DNA of 64,000 bases from Bacillus sp. E(2018) (GCF_005503015.1 NZ_SCOL01000001.1:1860001-1924000), one strand, 5' to 3'. Numbered from the stretch's first letter, positions 52,325 through 60,843 are shown. Translations and numbers: made by a program. The notes: a model not told the origin generated them from the letters alone.

Positions 52325-52363
52325 AAAAGGCTGACCGATGTCTAGAATCGGGTCAGCCTTTTT
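52325..52363 (+). terminator. Terminator of the TetR gene
   Basis: AAAAGGCTGACC (52325-52336) pairs with GGTCAGCCTTTT (52351-52362), then one more T at 52363. Confidence 0.9.
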
Positions 52364-52367
52364 ATGT

Positions 52368-52396
52368 TTGCACAAATGACGTACTCTTCTTATAAT
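52368..52396 (+). promoter_or_regulatory. Promoter of the FusB-like gene leader
   Basis: TTGCAC (52368-52373), 17 bp, TATAAT (52391-52396). Transcription from near 52403 would give a 190-nt untranslated leader before the EF-G-binding protein gene. Confidence 0.75.
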
Positions 52397-52420
52397 ATTG
52401 GTGAATGGAGGTCGGTAAAA

Positions 52421-52474
52421 ATGGCAAATCATTTTGCCGGAATCATAATCAGCTCATGCAAAGCCTACAATTAG
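52421..52474 (+). CDS. 17-residue leader peptide
   Basis: A short frame MANHFAGIIISSCKAYN with GGAGGTCGGTAAAA directly before its ATG, ending 121 nt before the main gene. A well-initiated short ORF in a long leader is the mark of translational or transcriptional attenuation by ribosome stalling. Here it precedes an antibiotic-resistance-type gene, where a stalled ribosome would report translation inhibition. Confidence 0.55.
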   Translation: MANHFAGIIISSCKAYN

Positions 52475-52518
52475 GGGCGATTCTTTGTATGGGCAGACAT
52501 CGGTAACGTCAGTCGCCC
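52475..52518 (+). promoter_or_regulatory. Leader stem after the peptide
   Basis: GGGCGA (52475-52480), overlapping the leader-peptide stop, can pair with TCGCCC (52513-52518). A ribosome stalled on the leader would cover the first arm and change the folding. Confidence 0.45.
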
Positions 52519-52553
52519 GAGCGTATGACTTCGTTTCTAATGATGGCTTTGCA

Positions 52554-52583
52554 CCTTGTTTTCTTTTTTCACAAAAAATAAGG
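52554..52583 (+). promoter_or_regulatory. Hairpin sequestering the FusB-like Shine-Dalgarno
   Basis: CCTTGTTTT (52554-52562) pairs with AAAATAAGG (52575-52583, one G-U), which includes most of the AAGGAG site that serves the ATG at 52595. In this fold translation would be off. Confidence 0.5.
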
Positions 52584-52594
52584 AGCTGAACAAA

Positions 52595-53245
52595 ATGAGT
52601 AAACCATTCATTAGAAATCATCAGTACAACCTCATAAAAAAACAGGTTTTACAACTACAGCGTGCATGTAATAACGGTGCTGATCCAAAAGTAATTGAAG
52701 CTGTTCAACACAGCGCTCAATCAAAAATTCTTGAATCCTTTTCTGAGCTGGATGAATCACAAAAAGATTTAATAGCGGGGTTAGAACCTTTACGCAAATC
52801 AGAAGAGTTTCAGAAATACTTGCAATCCTTAGAACCATTTCTTGAGGAATTTTCAACCACTACTAATAAGCAGATCATTAAATTGTTTCCGAAAGTGAAG
52901 AAGCTGAAAGTACCTAATTTAAATACGATTGATTTTCAAAAGGTCAGTTATCTTGGCTGGGTTGATATTGGTACGAATAAAATGTTTATCGTGTATCACT
53001 TAGACGGTAAGCTAGTTGGTGTGCAAGGTAGATATACACCTTCAAACAAGGGTATCTGTTTTTTGTGTAACGGAATTACAGATGTTGCATTATTCTCAGC
53101 GATAACAAGATCTAAACCAGCAAACGCTTCTTCCGACTATTATAAAGCGATCGGAAATTACATTTGTACGGACAGTCATGAGTGCAATAAAAGAATTTCA
53201 AATGTTGACTCTTTAGAAAAGTTTCTTCAAGACGTTCTATACTAA
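52595..53245 (+). CDS. FusB-like elongation factor G-binding protein
   Basis: A 216-residue protein of the FusB/FusC/FBP type. The N-terminal part is helical (about 1-80), and the C-terminal treble-clef zinc finger has Cys in ICFLCNG near 164-170 and CTDSHECNKR near 197-206. FusB binds EF-G on the ribosome and frees fusidic-acid-stalled complexes; chromosomal FBP relatives are common in Bacilli, and whether this one protects from the drug is unknown. The ATG follows AAGGAGCTGAACAAA. It is preceded by a long regulatory leader and ends in a terminator. Confidence 0.88.
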   Translation: MSKPFIRNHQYNLIKKQVLQLQRACNNGADPKVIEAVQHSAQSKILESFSELDESQKDLIAGLEPLRKSEEFQKYLQSLEPFLEEFSTTTNKQIIKLFPKVKKLKVPNLNTIDFQKVSYLGWVDIGTNKMFIVYHLDGKLVGVQGRYTPSNKGICFLCNGITDVALFSAITRSKPANASSDYYKAIGNYICTDSHECNKRISNVDSLEKFLQDVLY

Positions 53246-53247
53246 AG

Positions 53248-53290
53248 AAAAGCCAAGCTTCTGCGTCTAGCAGCTAGCTTGGCTTTTTTG
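53248..53290 (+). terminator. Terminator of the FusB-like gene
   Basis: AAAAGCCAAGCT (53248-53259) pairs with AGCTTGGCTTTT (53276-53287) and is followed by T-run; a second AGCT inside the loop adds alternatives. Confidence 0.9.
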
Positions 53291-53296
53291 TTACCT

Positions 53297-53328
53297 TTTT
53301 AAAGTTTTAAAGTTTTAAAGTTTTAAAG
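53297..53328. repeat. Four tandem copies of an 8-bp unit
   Basis: TTTTAAAG is repeated four times without change. The stop codon of the minus-strand flavoenzyme gene lies inside the array (53315-53317). Because every copy offers TAA on the minus strand, copy-number change would leave the protein end unchanged unless only one unit remained. Confidence 0.9.
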
Positions 53329-54274
53329 CTGGAAAATGCGGTATCACTTCTTCACCTAGTTCTTGTATAACTTCTTTAGCTGGTCTTTCACTATCGAAGA
53401 GTGCAAAGAACAAGTGGTTTACTCCAGACTCTTTATACACTTGCAACAGCTCGATCAATGGATTGCGGCCGATTCTAAATCCTAAACGAATCGGTTGTGG
53501 AGCTTCGTTAGGATCTTCTGCTAGATCAAGGTGCATGGGTTGAGTGAATGGTTTGAACGTATTAGGATGATAGCGCTCAACTAACTCTCTCCACCTTTTT
53601 ATTGTTACTTCTTGATACTTAGGGCTGCGAGGATAGTACATCCACCCATCTCCATGCTCTGCAAACCACTCCATTTCCTGTTGTGCATAGCCTGTAATAA
53701 ATGTCGGAATTCGTTTTGTTGGCTTAGGTACAAGATTAGCTCCCTGCAGGGCTCCCCGGGATGAATGGATTTCTGGGTATTCGTTATAAAGGACCTGGTT
53801 AAGATATTGAAAAGCCTCCACAAACGCTTGCCCTCGTGTTTCGTGCGAGACACCTAAAGCAGAGAAATCTGCACGTCTATCACCTGATGATACGCCAAGC
53901 AACACACGTTCTGGGAACAATTGATCCAGAGTTGCGATTTCTTTAGCAACACGCAACGGATGCCTTAATGGTAGTACAGCAGCTGCTGTTCCTAGTGCAA
54001 TTTCCTTCGTCTGACTTGCTAAATATGTCATATAGATCATCATATCGTAAATCTGACCTACCGCTGGATCTCCAAAATTCGGATCTTCCAACAGAACATC
54101 ACGAAACCATAAACTTGTGAAACCTAATTTTTCAGCTAACTGCGACAATTCAACTTGCTGTTCCATCGTCGGAGTAGCAAATCTATAATTTTCAAGAGGG
54201 ATGTGTAGTCCAAGTGTTAATTCACCCTCACTATACATTCGATTGTAAGAACGATGATATTTGAATGGATTCAT
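53315..54274 (-). CDS. LLM-class flavin-dependent oxidoreductase
   Basis: A 319-residue luciferase-like TIM-barrel monooxygenase (bacterial luciferase/F420 family; here probably FMN-linked). Motifs: LTLGLHIPLENY, GFTSLWFRDVLLEDP near 60-74, LPLRHPLRVAKEIATLDQL, and LLGVSSGDRRADF. The start MNPFKYHRSYNRMY at 54274 is family-typical; the preceding codons are not needed. Substrate unknown. It ends in the octamer repeat array. Confidence 0.88.
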   Translation of the reverse strand: MNPFKYHRSYNRMYSEGELTLGLHIPLENYRFATPTMEQQVELSQLAEKLGFTSLWFRDVLLEDPNFGDPAVGQIYDMMIYMTYLASQTKEIALGTAAAVLPLRHPLRVAKEIATLDQLFPERVLLGVSSGDRRADFSALGVSHETRGQAFVEAFQYLNQVLYNEYPEIHSSRGALQGANLVPKPTKRIPTFITGYAQQEMEWFAEHGDGWMYYPRSPKYQEVTIKRWRELVERYHPNTFKPFTQPMHLDLAEDPNEAPQPIRLGFRIGRNPLIELLQVYKESGVNHLFFALFDSERPAKEVIQELGEEVIPHFPALKL

Positions 54275-54399
54275 TGTTGGTCGTGCCCTCCTATGAGAAA
54301 AGATTCCTTTATGATTTAAAATCATACGCTCTTTACCAAAAAATAAAAGTACGCACTTTGAAGTACGATAGGCACTTTCAAGTAACAATTACGTAATAT

Positions 54400-54448
54400 C
54401 AAAAAAAGCCGACAGCAAAAAGGTCTGTAAAACCTTTTCCTGTCAGCT
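54400..54448 (-). terminator. Terminator of the GNAT gene at 54461
   Basis: On the minus strand AGCTGACAG with an inner AAAAGGT stem (54430-54448) pairs with CTGTCGGCT (54407-54415; one G-U pair), then seven T. Confidence 0.8.
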
Positions 54449-54460
54449 TACCTAAACATC

Positions 54461-55015
54461 CTAGTTATTTTGTTTCCATTCTTCAGCTAATAGACCATAT
54501 ATCACATGATCAACATAATGATCATAAAGCCATTCTGCTTGGCGAATCTTGCCTTCTTCCTGAAATCCTAGCTTCTCAGGAATCGCACGGCTTTTTTTAT
54601 TTTCTTCAGCTACTCGTATTTCAATTCGATTAAGATCGAGTTCATTAAAGCCATATGCAATATATGCTTTACACGCTCTCATCATAATTCCTTTTCCTTG
54701 AAACTGTTGACCGAGCCAATATCCCATAACACCGATCTTATGTAACCTATTTATTTCGTTAAACCCGATAATTCCAGCAATGTTTCCTTTATAGATAATT
54801 GCTGTTGTCTTTGGATAACCCCCTGTTTCAATTACCCCTTTTAAGGTCGCTTTTATGAAAGCAAGGGAATCTTCTTCTTCATTCGTATAGTCTAACCAGC
54901 CTAGCCATTCCTTTAGATACTCTTTAGATTGAATCGTTAGTTGGAAGAACTCTGTAGCATCTTTTTCATTAAACATACGAAGAGATAGCTCCTCGTCAAT
55001 TTTATAAACAAACAT
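54461..55015 (-). CDS. GNAT acetyltransferase, RimJ/RimL (YdaF) type
   Basis: A 184-residue N-acetyltransferase related to ribosomal-protein acetyltransferases. Motifs: SLRMFNEKDATEFFQL, YWLGQQFQGKGIMMRACKAY (acetyl-CoA binding, around 104-123) and RIEIRVAEENKKSRAIPEKL, then GFQEEGKIRQA. The ATG at 55015 follows AAAGGGGTC. No co-transcribed partner. Confidence 0.88.
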   Translation of the reverse strand: MFVYKIDEELSLRMFNEKDATEFFQLTIQSKEYLKEWLGWLDYTNEEEDSLAFIKATLKGVIETGGYPKTTAIIYKGNIAGIIGFNEINRLHKIGVMGYWLGQQFQGKGIMMRACKAYIAYGFNELDLNRIEIRVAEENKKSRAIPEKLGFQEEGKIRQAEWLYDHYVDHVIYGLLAEEWKQNN

Positions 55016-55186
55016 AACCTTTGACCCCTTTTTTCCTAATTTTAGCACATAGGTACGGAAAATAGAGGTTATTATTGATTTTTAAAAAATTTCAATTCAT
55101 TTCGAATTAAAAATTCTAAATATGTTGAATTTTAATTTTTATTGAATTAGAATAAAAAATAGAATTTATTCCTTTTGGAGGTAGAA

Positions 55187-56239
55187 ATGAAAAATATCCA
55201 TTCTCCTCATTCTCATGAAACTGTATCCCTATCGATTGAGAGTTCAATGGTATGGGAACTAGCTCTAGGAATTGCAGGTTATACATACGAAAAATTGCGT
55301 CACACATTTGAACAGGATGAGCAGTGGACACAGCAAGAGTCTCTAATGTCAGCGTCTTTAAGAAAGAATTTAGAAACCATACAAAAAACAAACTTGTGGT
55401 ATGGCATGATTATGCTGCAGAACAAAATTTCAGCTTCTACGATTACAGAATTTTCATTAAAAGTTTCTGAGTTACCATCTGACGTTTTTTATGAAACGCT
55501 TTTACCTTACAAAAATCGTTCATGTGAGTCGCACAGAAATGAGGCCGCAAAAAGTTATGAACAATCTAATGCCTTTGATCAATACGCATCTCTATTTAAA
55601 GAACACGACTTTTTGGAGGGATATGTACGAACACTTGAGCATATGAACCGTGATGAACTGCACTCTTTACTAACTGAAACACTTTCGGAATGGTATAACT
55701 GGCAAAGTAAAAATACGGATTGGGAAAAATGGATGCAAGCTCTCTCATTTGAAAAGAAACAGCATGGTCTTCTTGATCAACAAAAACCATCAGAAGAAAT
55801 TGAACGTATTACAAGAGGAGCAAAATATGTTCCAGAACCTTCTGTTTGGAACATAAAACTAATTCCACATGTCTCTTATAGACCATGGATACTTGAACAA
55901 AAAACATCAGATACAAAGCTCATCTTTTATCCATTGAGTGATGAAGCGTTATTAGAGCCAGGTTCTCCTACAAATGAGCTTGTACGGGGGCATAAGGCAC
56001 TCGGTGACGATCTTCGATTAAAATTATTGTATCAACTAATGAGAGGACCACTCTCTCTTCAAGAATTAACCACACAGTTTAACGTATCAAAAACCACCCT
56101 GCACCACCAGCTATCACTTTTAAAAGCTGCTAAATTTGTTAAGGTTGAAAAAGGTATATATTCCGCTAATACACACTATATTCGTTCGTTCTCCAACCAA
56201 CTTCAACACTATTTGGGAGAAGACACAAATGAAGAATAA
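55187..56239 (+). CDS. ArsR-type regulator with long N-terminal domain
   Basis: A 350-residue regulator: an N-terminal helical domain of unknown function (DUF5937-like, about 1-245) and a C-terminal ArsR winged helix (LGDDLRLKLLYQLMRGPLS, then FNVSKTTLHHQLSLLKAAKF) at about 255-330. The ATG at 55187 follows GGAGGTAGAA. Its end overlaps the MFS gene by 11 bp, so it is a regulator-transporter operon and probably senses the exported compound. The AT-rich leader (55075-55170) carries several GAATT/AATTC words that could be operator halves. Confidence 0.82.
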   Translation: MKNIHSPHSHETVSLSIESSMVWELALGIAGYTYEKLRHTFEQDEQWTQQESLMSASLRKNLETIQKTNLWYGMIMLQNKISASTITEFSLKVSELPSDVFYETLLPYKNRSCESHRNEAAKSYEQSNAFDQYASLFKEHDFLEGYVRTLEHMNRDELHSLLTETLSEWYNWQSKNTDWEKWMQALSFEKKQHGLLDQQKPSEEIERITRGAKYVPEPSVWNIKLIPHVSYRPWILEQKTSDTKLIFYPLSDEALLEPGSPTNELVRGHKALGDDLRLKLLYQLMRGPLSLQELTTQFNVSKTTLHHQLSLLKAAKFVKVEKGIYSANTHYIRSFSNQLQHYLGEDTNEE

Positions 56240-57461
56240 CTCATTATCTAGACCATTTAAAGCCCTCTGGATCGGCGAGATCATTTCCGAATTTGGAGGC
56301 GCTGCCGGTGGAATCATAAATGGCCTTCTTCTGTATGAGATAACAGGGTCTAAAGAGTGGATGGGAGCACTTTGGCTTCTTTATTTTATTCCATCCTTAA
56401 TTCTGCAAGGTATCAGCGCTCCATTCCTAAACCACGTTATTAAAGAAAAAATGCTTTTAAATATTCAACGATTCCGTTCTGTTGCTTATATTCTGCCTTT
56501 GATCGGATACATAAGCGGTTCAGAAATAGGTACGATCGCTGGATTAGTGATTCTGCAATGTGTATTGGGTCTATTGCAACCGATATACGCTAGTCTTTCT
56601 TTTGCTTTATTACCAGATCTTTGTGAAGAAAAAGAATTAGTTTCTGCCAACAGCTTACTCGATGGAACCATACGCCTCATGAGTTTTATCGCACCAGGTG
56701 TTACATCTTTACTTCTTTTAGTCAGTCCTCTGTATACCATTTACGGGTTATCTAGCCTTATGTTTTTACTGAGCTCCATATCGCTTTCTCTAATTCCTCA
56801 AGTAAGCAAAAAAAGAGTAGCGACATGGTCAAAAAAGTTCTGGTGGGAAGAAACAAAAATTGGGTATCGTACTTTCCTTCAATTTCCACAGCTACTAAGA
56901 CTAACTCTGTTATCATCATCTGTACAATTTGCAGTAGGAGCCACTTTGGTAGTAAACGTGCCTTTTATTAGAGAAGATTTGACCGGGGAAGCTTGGGAAT
57001 ATGCGATTTTTGCGGGAATGTTTCCGATTGGATATGCGCTTGGCATGCTGCTTCTTACAAAGTTACCTAAGAACAATAAAACCATGTATGTTGGCCTTGT
57101 TGGAGGTGGGTTGTCTTTTATCGCATTGTACTTCGCTCCTTCTGTTTATATCGCTTGGGGATGCGAATTTTTAGGAGGACTCTTATTTCCGATGTTCAAT
57201 GCCCAAAGCTCTGCTCTTTTTCAACGAAATGCTCCTCGAGATCGATTATCACAATTAAGCGCAGTGAGGTTACTTTTTCTTCGGATCACCATGCCACTCG
57301 GAATCTTATTCGCTTCTAACAGTTACTTAGGCATAAGTACTCGTATGACATACTTTTTTATCGGTGTGATAATTGCAGTGCCAGGAATGTATTACTTAAT
57401 CTATACCTTGATTCAAAATAAAGATCATGATTTGAAAGATCGAGTTAAAATCTCAAGTTAA
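56229..57461 (+). CDS. MFS transporter
   Basis: A 410-residue major facilitator protein with twelve hydrophobic segments (SEFGGAAGGIINGLLLYEIT near the start, MYVGLVGGGLSFIALYF near the second half). It starts at the ATG inside the end of the ArsR-type gene (GGGAGA upstream). It is of the exporter type without a clear family signature. Substrate unknown; regulation by the coupled ArsR-like protein is likely. Confidence 0.85.
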   Translation: MKNNSLSRPFKALWIGEIISEFGGAAGGIINGLLLYEITGSKEWMGALWLLYFIPSLILQGISAPFLNHVIKEKMLLNIQRFRSVAYILPLIGYISGSEIGTIAGLVILQCVLGLLQPIYASLSFALLPDLCEEKELVSANSLLDGTIRLMSFIAPGVTSLLLLVSPLYTIYGLSSLMFLLSSISLSLIPQVSKKRVATWSKKFWWEETKIGYRTFLQFPQLLRLTLLSSSVQFAVGATLVVNVPFIREDLTGEAWEYAIFAGMFPIGYALGMLLLTKLPKNNKTMYVGLVGGGLSFIALYFAPSVYIAWGCEFLGGLLFPMFNAQSSALFQRNAPRDRLSQLSAVRLLFLRITMPLGILFASNSYLGISTRMTYFFIGVIIAVPGMYYLIYTLIQNKDHDLKDRVKISS

Positions 57462-57467
57462 ATGAAA

Positions 57468-57512
57468 AAATGGCGACCAAAACTAGAGAGTCCTAATTTG
57501 GTAGCCATTTCT
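57468..57512 (+). terminator. Terminator of the ArsR-MFS operon
   Basis: AAATGGCGACCAAA (57468-57481) pairs with TTTGGTAGCCATTT (57497-57510, one mismatch), then CTTTTATTTT. Confidence 0.8.
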
Positions 57513-57534
57513 TTTATTTTAAACTAAATATTTA

Positions 57535-58569
57535 CTAAGGAATTAATACAATTTTCCCTAACTTTCCTGCTTTCTTAAAATATGTTTGAGCTTCTCTTGC
57601 CTCTTGAAGAGGAAACGTTCGATCTATAACGGGTTTAATTTTACCTTGAGAAATTGCATCTAGCATTCGAGCAAATTCTGCCTTTGTTCCTAAAACAGAA
57701 CCGTATAGTGTTATGTGTTTTAAATATAAAGTTCTAAAATCAAGCTCTGTTTTTTGTCCGCCGGCAGATCCTGAAGTACAGAACTTGCCTCCGTTTTTTA
57801 ATACTTGGAGAGAAGTAGAAAACAACGCGTCTCCAACCACATCTAAAACAGAGTCAATCGGACCCCCGTTGATTTGTTGGATTTCATGCGCAAGGTCCTT
57901 CGATTTATATGAGACTACATGTGTTGCTCCGAGTTCTTTTAGTTTTTCCTCTAACGTAAGGTCGCCTACCACTGCAATTACTTTAGCTCCAAAAACATTT
58001 GCAGCAATCTGTAGATTCAGTGAGCCTACACCACCGTTGGCACCCGTTACTAGGACGGTTTCATTCGGTTGAACCTGAATCTGTTCGACCATGTGCCACG
58101 CAGTTAAACCACTTACGGAGAAAACGGAACTTTCTGTGAAACTCTGTAAAGGCATATCAAAGCAAAGATGTGCTGGCCATACTACATATTCAGCATACCC
58201 TCCGTCATACTCAGACCCTATAAATGACATATCATCAGAGATATGTTCGTATCCATCTTGTCCACTTGATGTAAAAGGAAACAAAACAACGTCCTTTCCT
58301 ATCATAGAAGATGCAACTTGTTTCCCTGTTTTCACAACTGTACCTGTAATATCTGAGCCTGGTATTCTCGGAAATTGAACCCCTTCTGGTCGCCAACCTG
58401 ATTTAGAACCTGTACCGTATGCTCCTTCTCTCATCCAAATTTCCGTATTATTAATACCACATGCCTTCACCTGAATTAAAACTTCATTTTCTCCTGGCTC
58501 CGGTATGTTGATATCAACAACTTCTAATTTATTTATATCACCATAACCTGTCACTTGAACGGCTTTCAT
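57535..58569 (-). CDS. MDR alcohol dehydrogenase / quinone oxidoreductase
   Basis: A 344-residue NAD(P)-dependent medium-chain dehydrogenase. The N-terminal GroES-like fold (MKAVQVTGYGDINKLEVVD, PGSDITGTVV around 69) is followed by a Rossmann domain with VTGANGGVGSLNLQIA around 167-182. There are few zinc-binding residues, so it is likely the zinc-free quinone-oxidoreductase-like branch. CGINNTEIWMREG holds the residues near the active site. Substrate unknown. The minus-strand gene converges with the ArsR-MFS operon. Confidence 0.88.
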   Translation of the reverse strand: MKAVQVTGYGDINKLEVVDINIPEPGENEVLIQVKACGINNTEIWMREGAYGTGSKSGWRPEGVQFPRIPGSDITGTVVKTGKQVASSMIGKDVVLFPFTSSGQDGYEHISDDMSFIGSEYDGGYAEYVVWPAHLCFDMPLQSFTESSVFSVSGLTAWHMVEQIQVQPNETVLVTGANGGVGSLNLQIAANVFGAKVIAVVGDLTLEEKLKELGATHVVSYKSKDLAHEIQQINGGPIDSVLDVVGDALFSTSLQVLKNGGKFCTSGSAGGQKTELDFRTLYLKHITLYGSVLGTKAEFARMLDAISQGKIKPVIDRTFPLQEAREAQTYFKKAGKLGKIVLIP

Positions 58570-58788
58570 AAAATCATTCCTTCTGTCTTAAATTTCTTGC
58601 AGCAATTTAACCCTTTATTGAATTTTATATTTAACTTCTCCATCCCTTATAGTAGCCCAAAAGCTATTGAGTAAAACCTTCACAGTAACCTGTAATAAAG
58701 TAAAGTTAACGTTCTGATACTTCCCTTTAGCTTTAATTCTGTAAAACAGGTAAACTAATAAAAATTGATACCTGAGAGTGGTGATAAC

Positions 58789-59361
58789 TTGAAAGTGAAA
58801 ATGAAAGAGTTAATCGAACAAAAAAGGAATGTTCATGTGCTTTATTCTTATAATGGAATGAAAGAATACACAGAAAAAATTGTGAATTTTATTCAAGACG
58901 GCACCTCATTAGGAGAGTGTGTTGTAGTGATTGAAAACGAACGCATCTATCGCATGCTTAAACAAGAGTTGGCCATTAGACTAAAACCTGATCAATTGGA
59001 GCTTGTCCATCATGTAAATAATTTTGACTTTTACTATTCAAGCGGCAGTTATCATCCACCTGCCATTGTAGATTACTTTTTCAAAACTGTTAAACCTTAT
59101 GTAGATAACAACAAGTCTTTTCGTTCATGGGCACATGTTGAATGGGGGACAATGGAAGATCCTCTTCATCTTATCGAAGACCTAGAGAGAATCGTGGACG
59201 GAGTCGTAAATGAGCTTGCATTCCCACTTATATGTGCATATGAGGGTGAAAAAATGCCAGAACATCTTCAAACCAGCTTACTGAAAACGCATCCCTATAT
59301 ACTCATAGATGAGGAATTCGTTGTATCAGATCAATACACATTGAAACGTATAAATAAATAA
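58789..59361 (+). CDS. MEDS-domain sensory protein
   Basis: A 190-residue single-domain protein of the MEDS type (DcmR-like sensory domain with a RecA/KaiC-like core), seen in Bacillus anti-sigma or stress-signalling settings. Residues VHVLYSYNGMKEYTEKIVNF near the start and YIQ-like strands fit; SWAHVEWGTMEDPLHLIEDL is conserved. The start is TTG with AGTGGTGATAAC before it. No DNA-binding domain, so its role is unknown. Confidence 0.65.
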   Translation: MKVKMKELIEQKRNVHVLYSYNGMKEYTEKIVNFIQDGTSLGECVVVIENERIYRMLKQELAIRLKPDQLELVHHVNNFDFYYSSGSYHPPAIVDYFFKTVKPYVDNNKSFRSWAHVEWGTMEDPLHLIEDLERIVDGVVNELAFPLICAYEGEKMPEHLQTSLLKTHPYILIDEEFVVSDQYTLKRINK

Positions 59362-59374
59362 ATAAATAAATAAA
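59351..59374. repeat. Six tandem TAAA tetranucleotides at a stop codon
   Basis: (TAAA)6 at the 3' end of the MEDS gene; its stop TAA is 59359-59361. Any frame through the repeat meets TAA within four codons, so slippage would change only the last residues. Confidence 0.9.
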
Positions 59375-59398
59375 ACACTGCGATTTGCAGTGTTTTTA
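59372..59398 (+). terminator. Terminator of the MEDS gene
   Basis: AAAACACTGC (59372-59381) pairs with GCAGTGTTTT (59387-59396), 5-nt loop, then T and AA. It overlaps the stop of the convergent kinase-like gene. Confidence 0.85.
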
Positions 59399-60049
59399 AC
59401 TTATAAATGGCCATACTCCTGTTTCCAGCACATACTCTTCATTTGAATTCTTTACAACATAATCAAAGTGTTGATGTTTGGGATGCATGAATACTTCATA
59501 CTGAATTCTTCGTTCCTCGTGTGAATGTAACAAATGATCAATGTTGGTCCCTCGTTCCGAAACATCACGTACCCCTCTCCTACTTAACTCAGTATCACCG
59601 TCTGTATATAAATAGATCTTAAGATCAAACAGTGCAGGATCACAAAATGCTACACTCATTCCCTCAACTATTGTTATCTGTTTTCCTGAGGAAACCAAAA
59701 TACTCTCTGTTAAATGAGTCCCGATCGTGTATAGATTTAACCTATCCCTTATCATTTTTATATCTCGCTCTAAAGACCAAATATGATGAGCAAGTGGATG
59801 ACATGCTGTCATTTTATAAGAATGGTTTTTATTGTGATACACGTAATCTACTGTTGTGCATTTTCTTAGCTCAGAACGGACGATATAAGGATCCGTATTA
59901 ATAGAATTTACTTTTTCCTGCCCAATCATATGTATAAGTTTAGAAGCAAATGTTGTTTTTCCTGCAGCACCGTGTCCAGAGATCCCTATTATCAATGGAT
60001 GTTCTACTCTTCTTATACGATTACTTACTTCTTGTAAAATATTTTCCAT
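59396..60049 (-). CDS. Uridine-kinase-like P-loop NTPase
   Basis: A 217-residue P-loop kinase. Walker A is GISGHGAAGKTTFA near 23-36; NTDPYIV and TIVEGMSVAF near 125-134 are the substrate side, and the R-rich DVSERGTNIDHLLHSHEERR may form the lid. Relatives are uridine kinase or phosphoribulokinase. Substrate unproven. It is followed on the same strand by terminator-like sequence shared with the MEDS gene. Confidence 0.85.
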   Translation of the reverse strand: MENILQEVSNRIRRVEHPLIIGISGHGAAGKTTFASKLIHMIGQEKVNSINTDPYIVRSELRKCTTVDYVYHNKNHSYKMTACHPLAHHIWSLERDIKMIRDRLNLYTIGTHLTESILVSSGKQITIVEGMSVAFCDPALFDLKIYLYTDGDTELSRRGVRDVSERGTNIDHLLHSHEERRIQYEVFMHPKHQHFDYVVKNSNEEYVLETGVWPFIS

Positions 60050-60062
60050 GAATTTTTTACTC

Positions 60063-60254
60063 CTAATTTTTTTCTGGATGATTAATAAATCTTTTTAATA
60101 AATATTTTTGAATACCATATAGTTGTAAATATATAGAAATGAACACACCGAGAATGCCACCTAACATTATGCAAATGCCTTGTTGATTATAAGCACTTCC
60201 GACAATGAGACCAAACAGTAAGCCTAATAAAAGATTGGAAATGAATACCTTCAT
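60063..60254 (-). CDS. Small membrane protein, two helices
   Basis: A 63-residue protein with hydrophobic segments at about 3-18 (ISNLLLGLLFGLIVGSA) and 24-46 (CIMLGGILGVFISIYLQLY). The ATG at 60254 follows AAGGAGGAAGGAT; longer in-frame starts lack a site. It follows the 110-residue membrane gene on the same strand and precedes the kinase-like gene by 13 bp. No family recognised. Confidence 0.65.
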   Translation of the reverse strand: MKVFISNLLLGLLFGLIVGSAYNQQGICIMLGGILGVFISIYLQLYGIQKYLLKRFINHPEKN

Positions 60255-60294
60255 ATCCTTCCTCCTTATCTGCATTATAATCCTTTTTGAACCT

Positions 60295-60627
60295 CTAATT
60301 ATGCGTCTTGTCTTTCTTTTGTCGCGTAACATATCGCTCTATTCCAGAAACCACACTCCCTATAATATAGAGAGCACCGTTTCCAATAAGGACTAGAGCT
60401 ATAATTGCTCCTGCAAGTCCTGCTCCGAACCCATCACTTCCTTCGCGATGAGCTTCCTCTCCTAAATATGAGCCTACCCACATTGCAACCAACGGTCCTA
60501 AAAAACAAATGATGATACCTGAAACCCAATAAGGTATTCTGTACTTTTCCCTCAAAGTATAAGGAAAATAGTTAAACACAAAAAGACTTAGAGTCAATAC
60601 GATACCGAACACAGCACCTGAGTTCAT
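60295..60627 (-). CDS. Membrane protein, three helices
   Basis: A 110-residue protein with helices at about 4-22, 34-54 and 70-95, with a charged tail (RYVTRQKKDKTHN). AGGAGGAGCTT precedes the ATG at 60627. It probably starts the operon that continues with the 63-residue protein and the kinase. No family recognised. Confidence 0.65.
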   Translation of the reverse strand: MNSGAVFGIVLTLSLFVFNYFPYTLREKYRIPYWVSGIIICFLGPLVAMWVGSYLGEEAHREGSDGFGAGLAGAIIALVLIGNGALYIIGSVVSGIERYVTRQKKDKTHN

Positions 60628-60710
60628 AAGCTCCTCCTAAATGGAATATAATGGTACTATAATGTATATGTTACTCGTTAACATTCATGTGAATGGGGGT
60701 CGATTCATGT

Positions 60711-60779
60711 ATGAATAAAACAATACTCTCACTAGTTCTTGGAATAGTTATAGAAGTGTATGTTCTTATTTTCTATTAG
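60711..60779 (+). CDS. Possible 22-residue membrane peptide
   Basis: A short hydrophobic frame (MNKTILSLVLGIVIEVYVLI) with GGGGGTC nine bases before the ATG and divergent from the 60627 gene. The composition fits a small membrane peptide, but length and lack of conservation data make this doubtful. Nothing else is seen in 60628-60843. Confidence 0.25.
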   Translation: MNKTILSLVLGIVIEVYVLIFY

Positions 60780-60843
60780 ACTATCAAAGCCCTTTACGCT
60801 TTTATGGCTAGAGAACAAGAATTAAAGATAATCTTGCCCCACT

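Noticed and set aside
52420..52590. Frameshifted remnant gene upstream of the FusB-like gene
   Set aside because: Other frames give short open stretches, but no homology or start is visible. The promoter, leader ORF and SD hairpin explain the region better as a regulatory leader.
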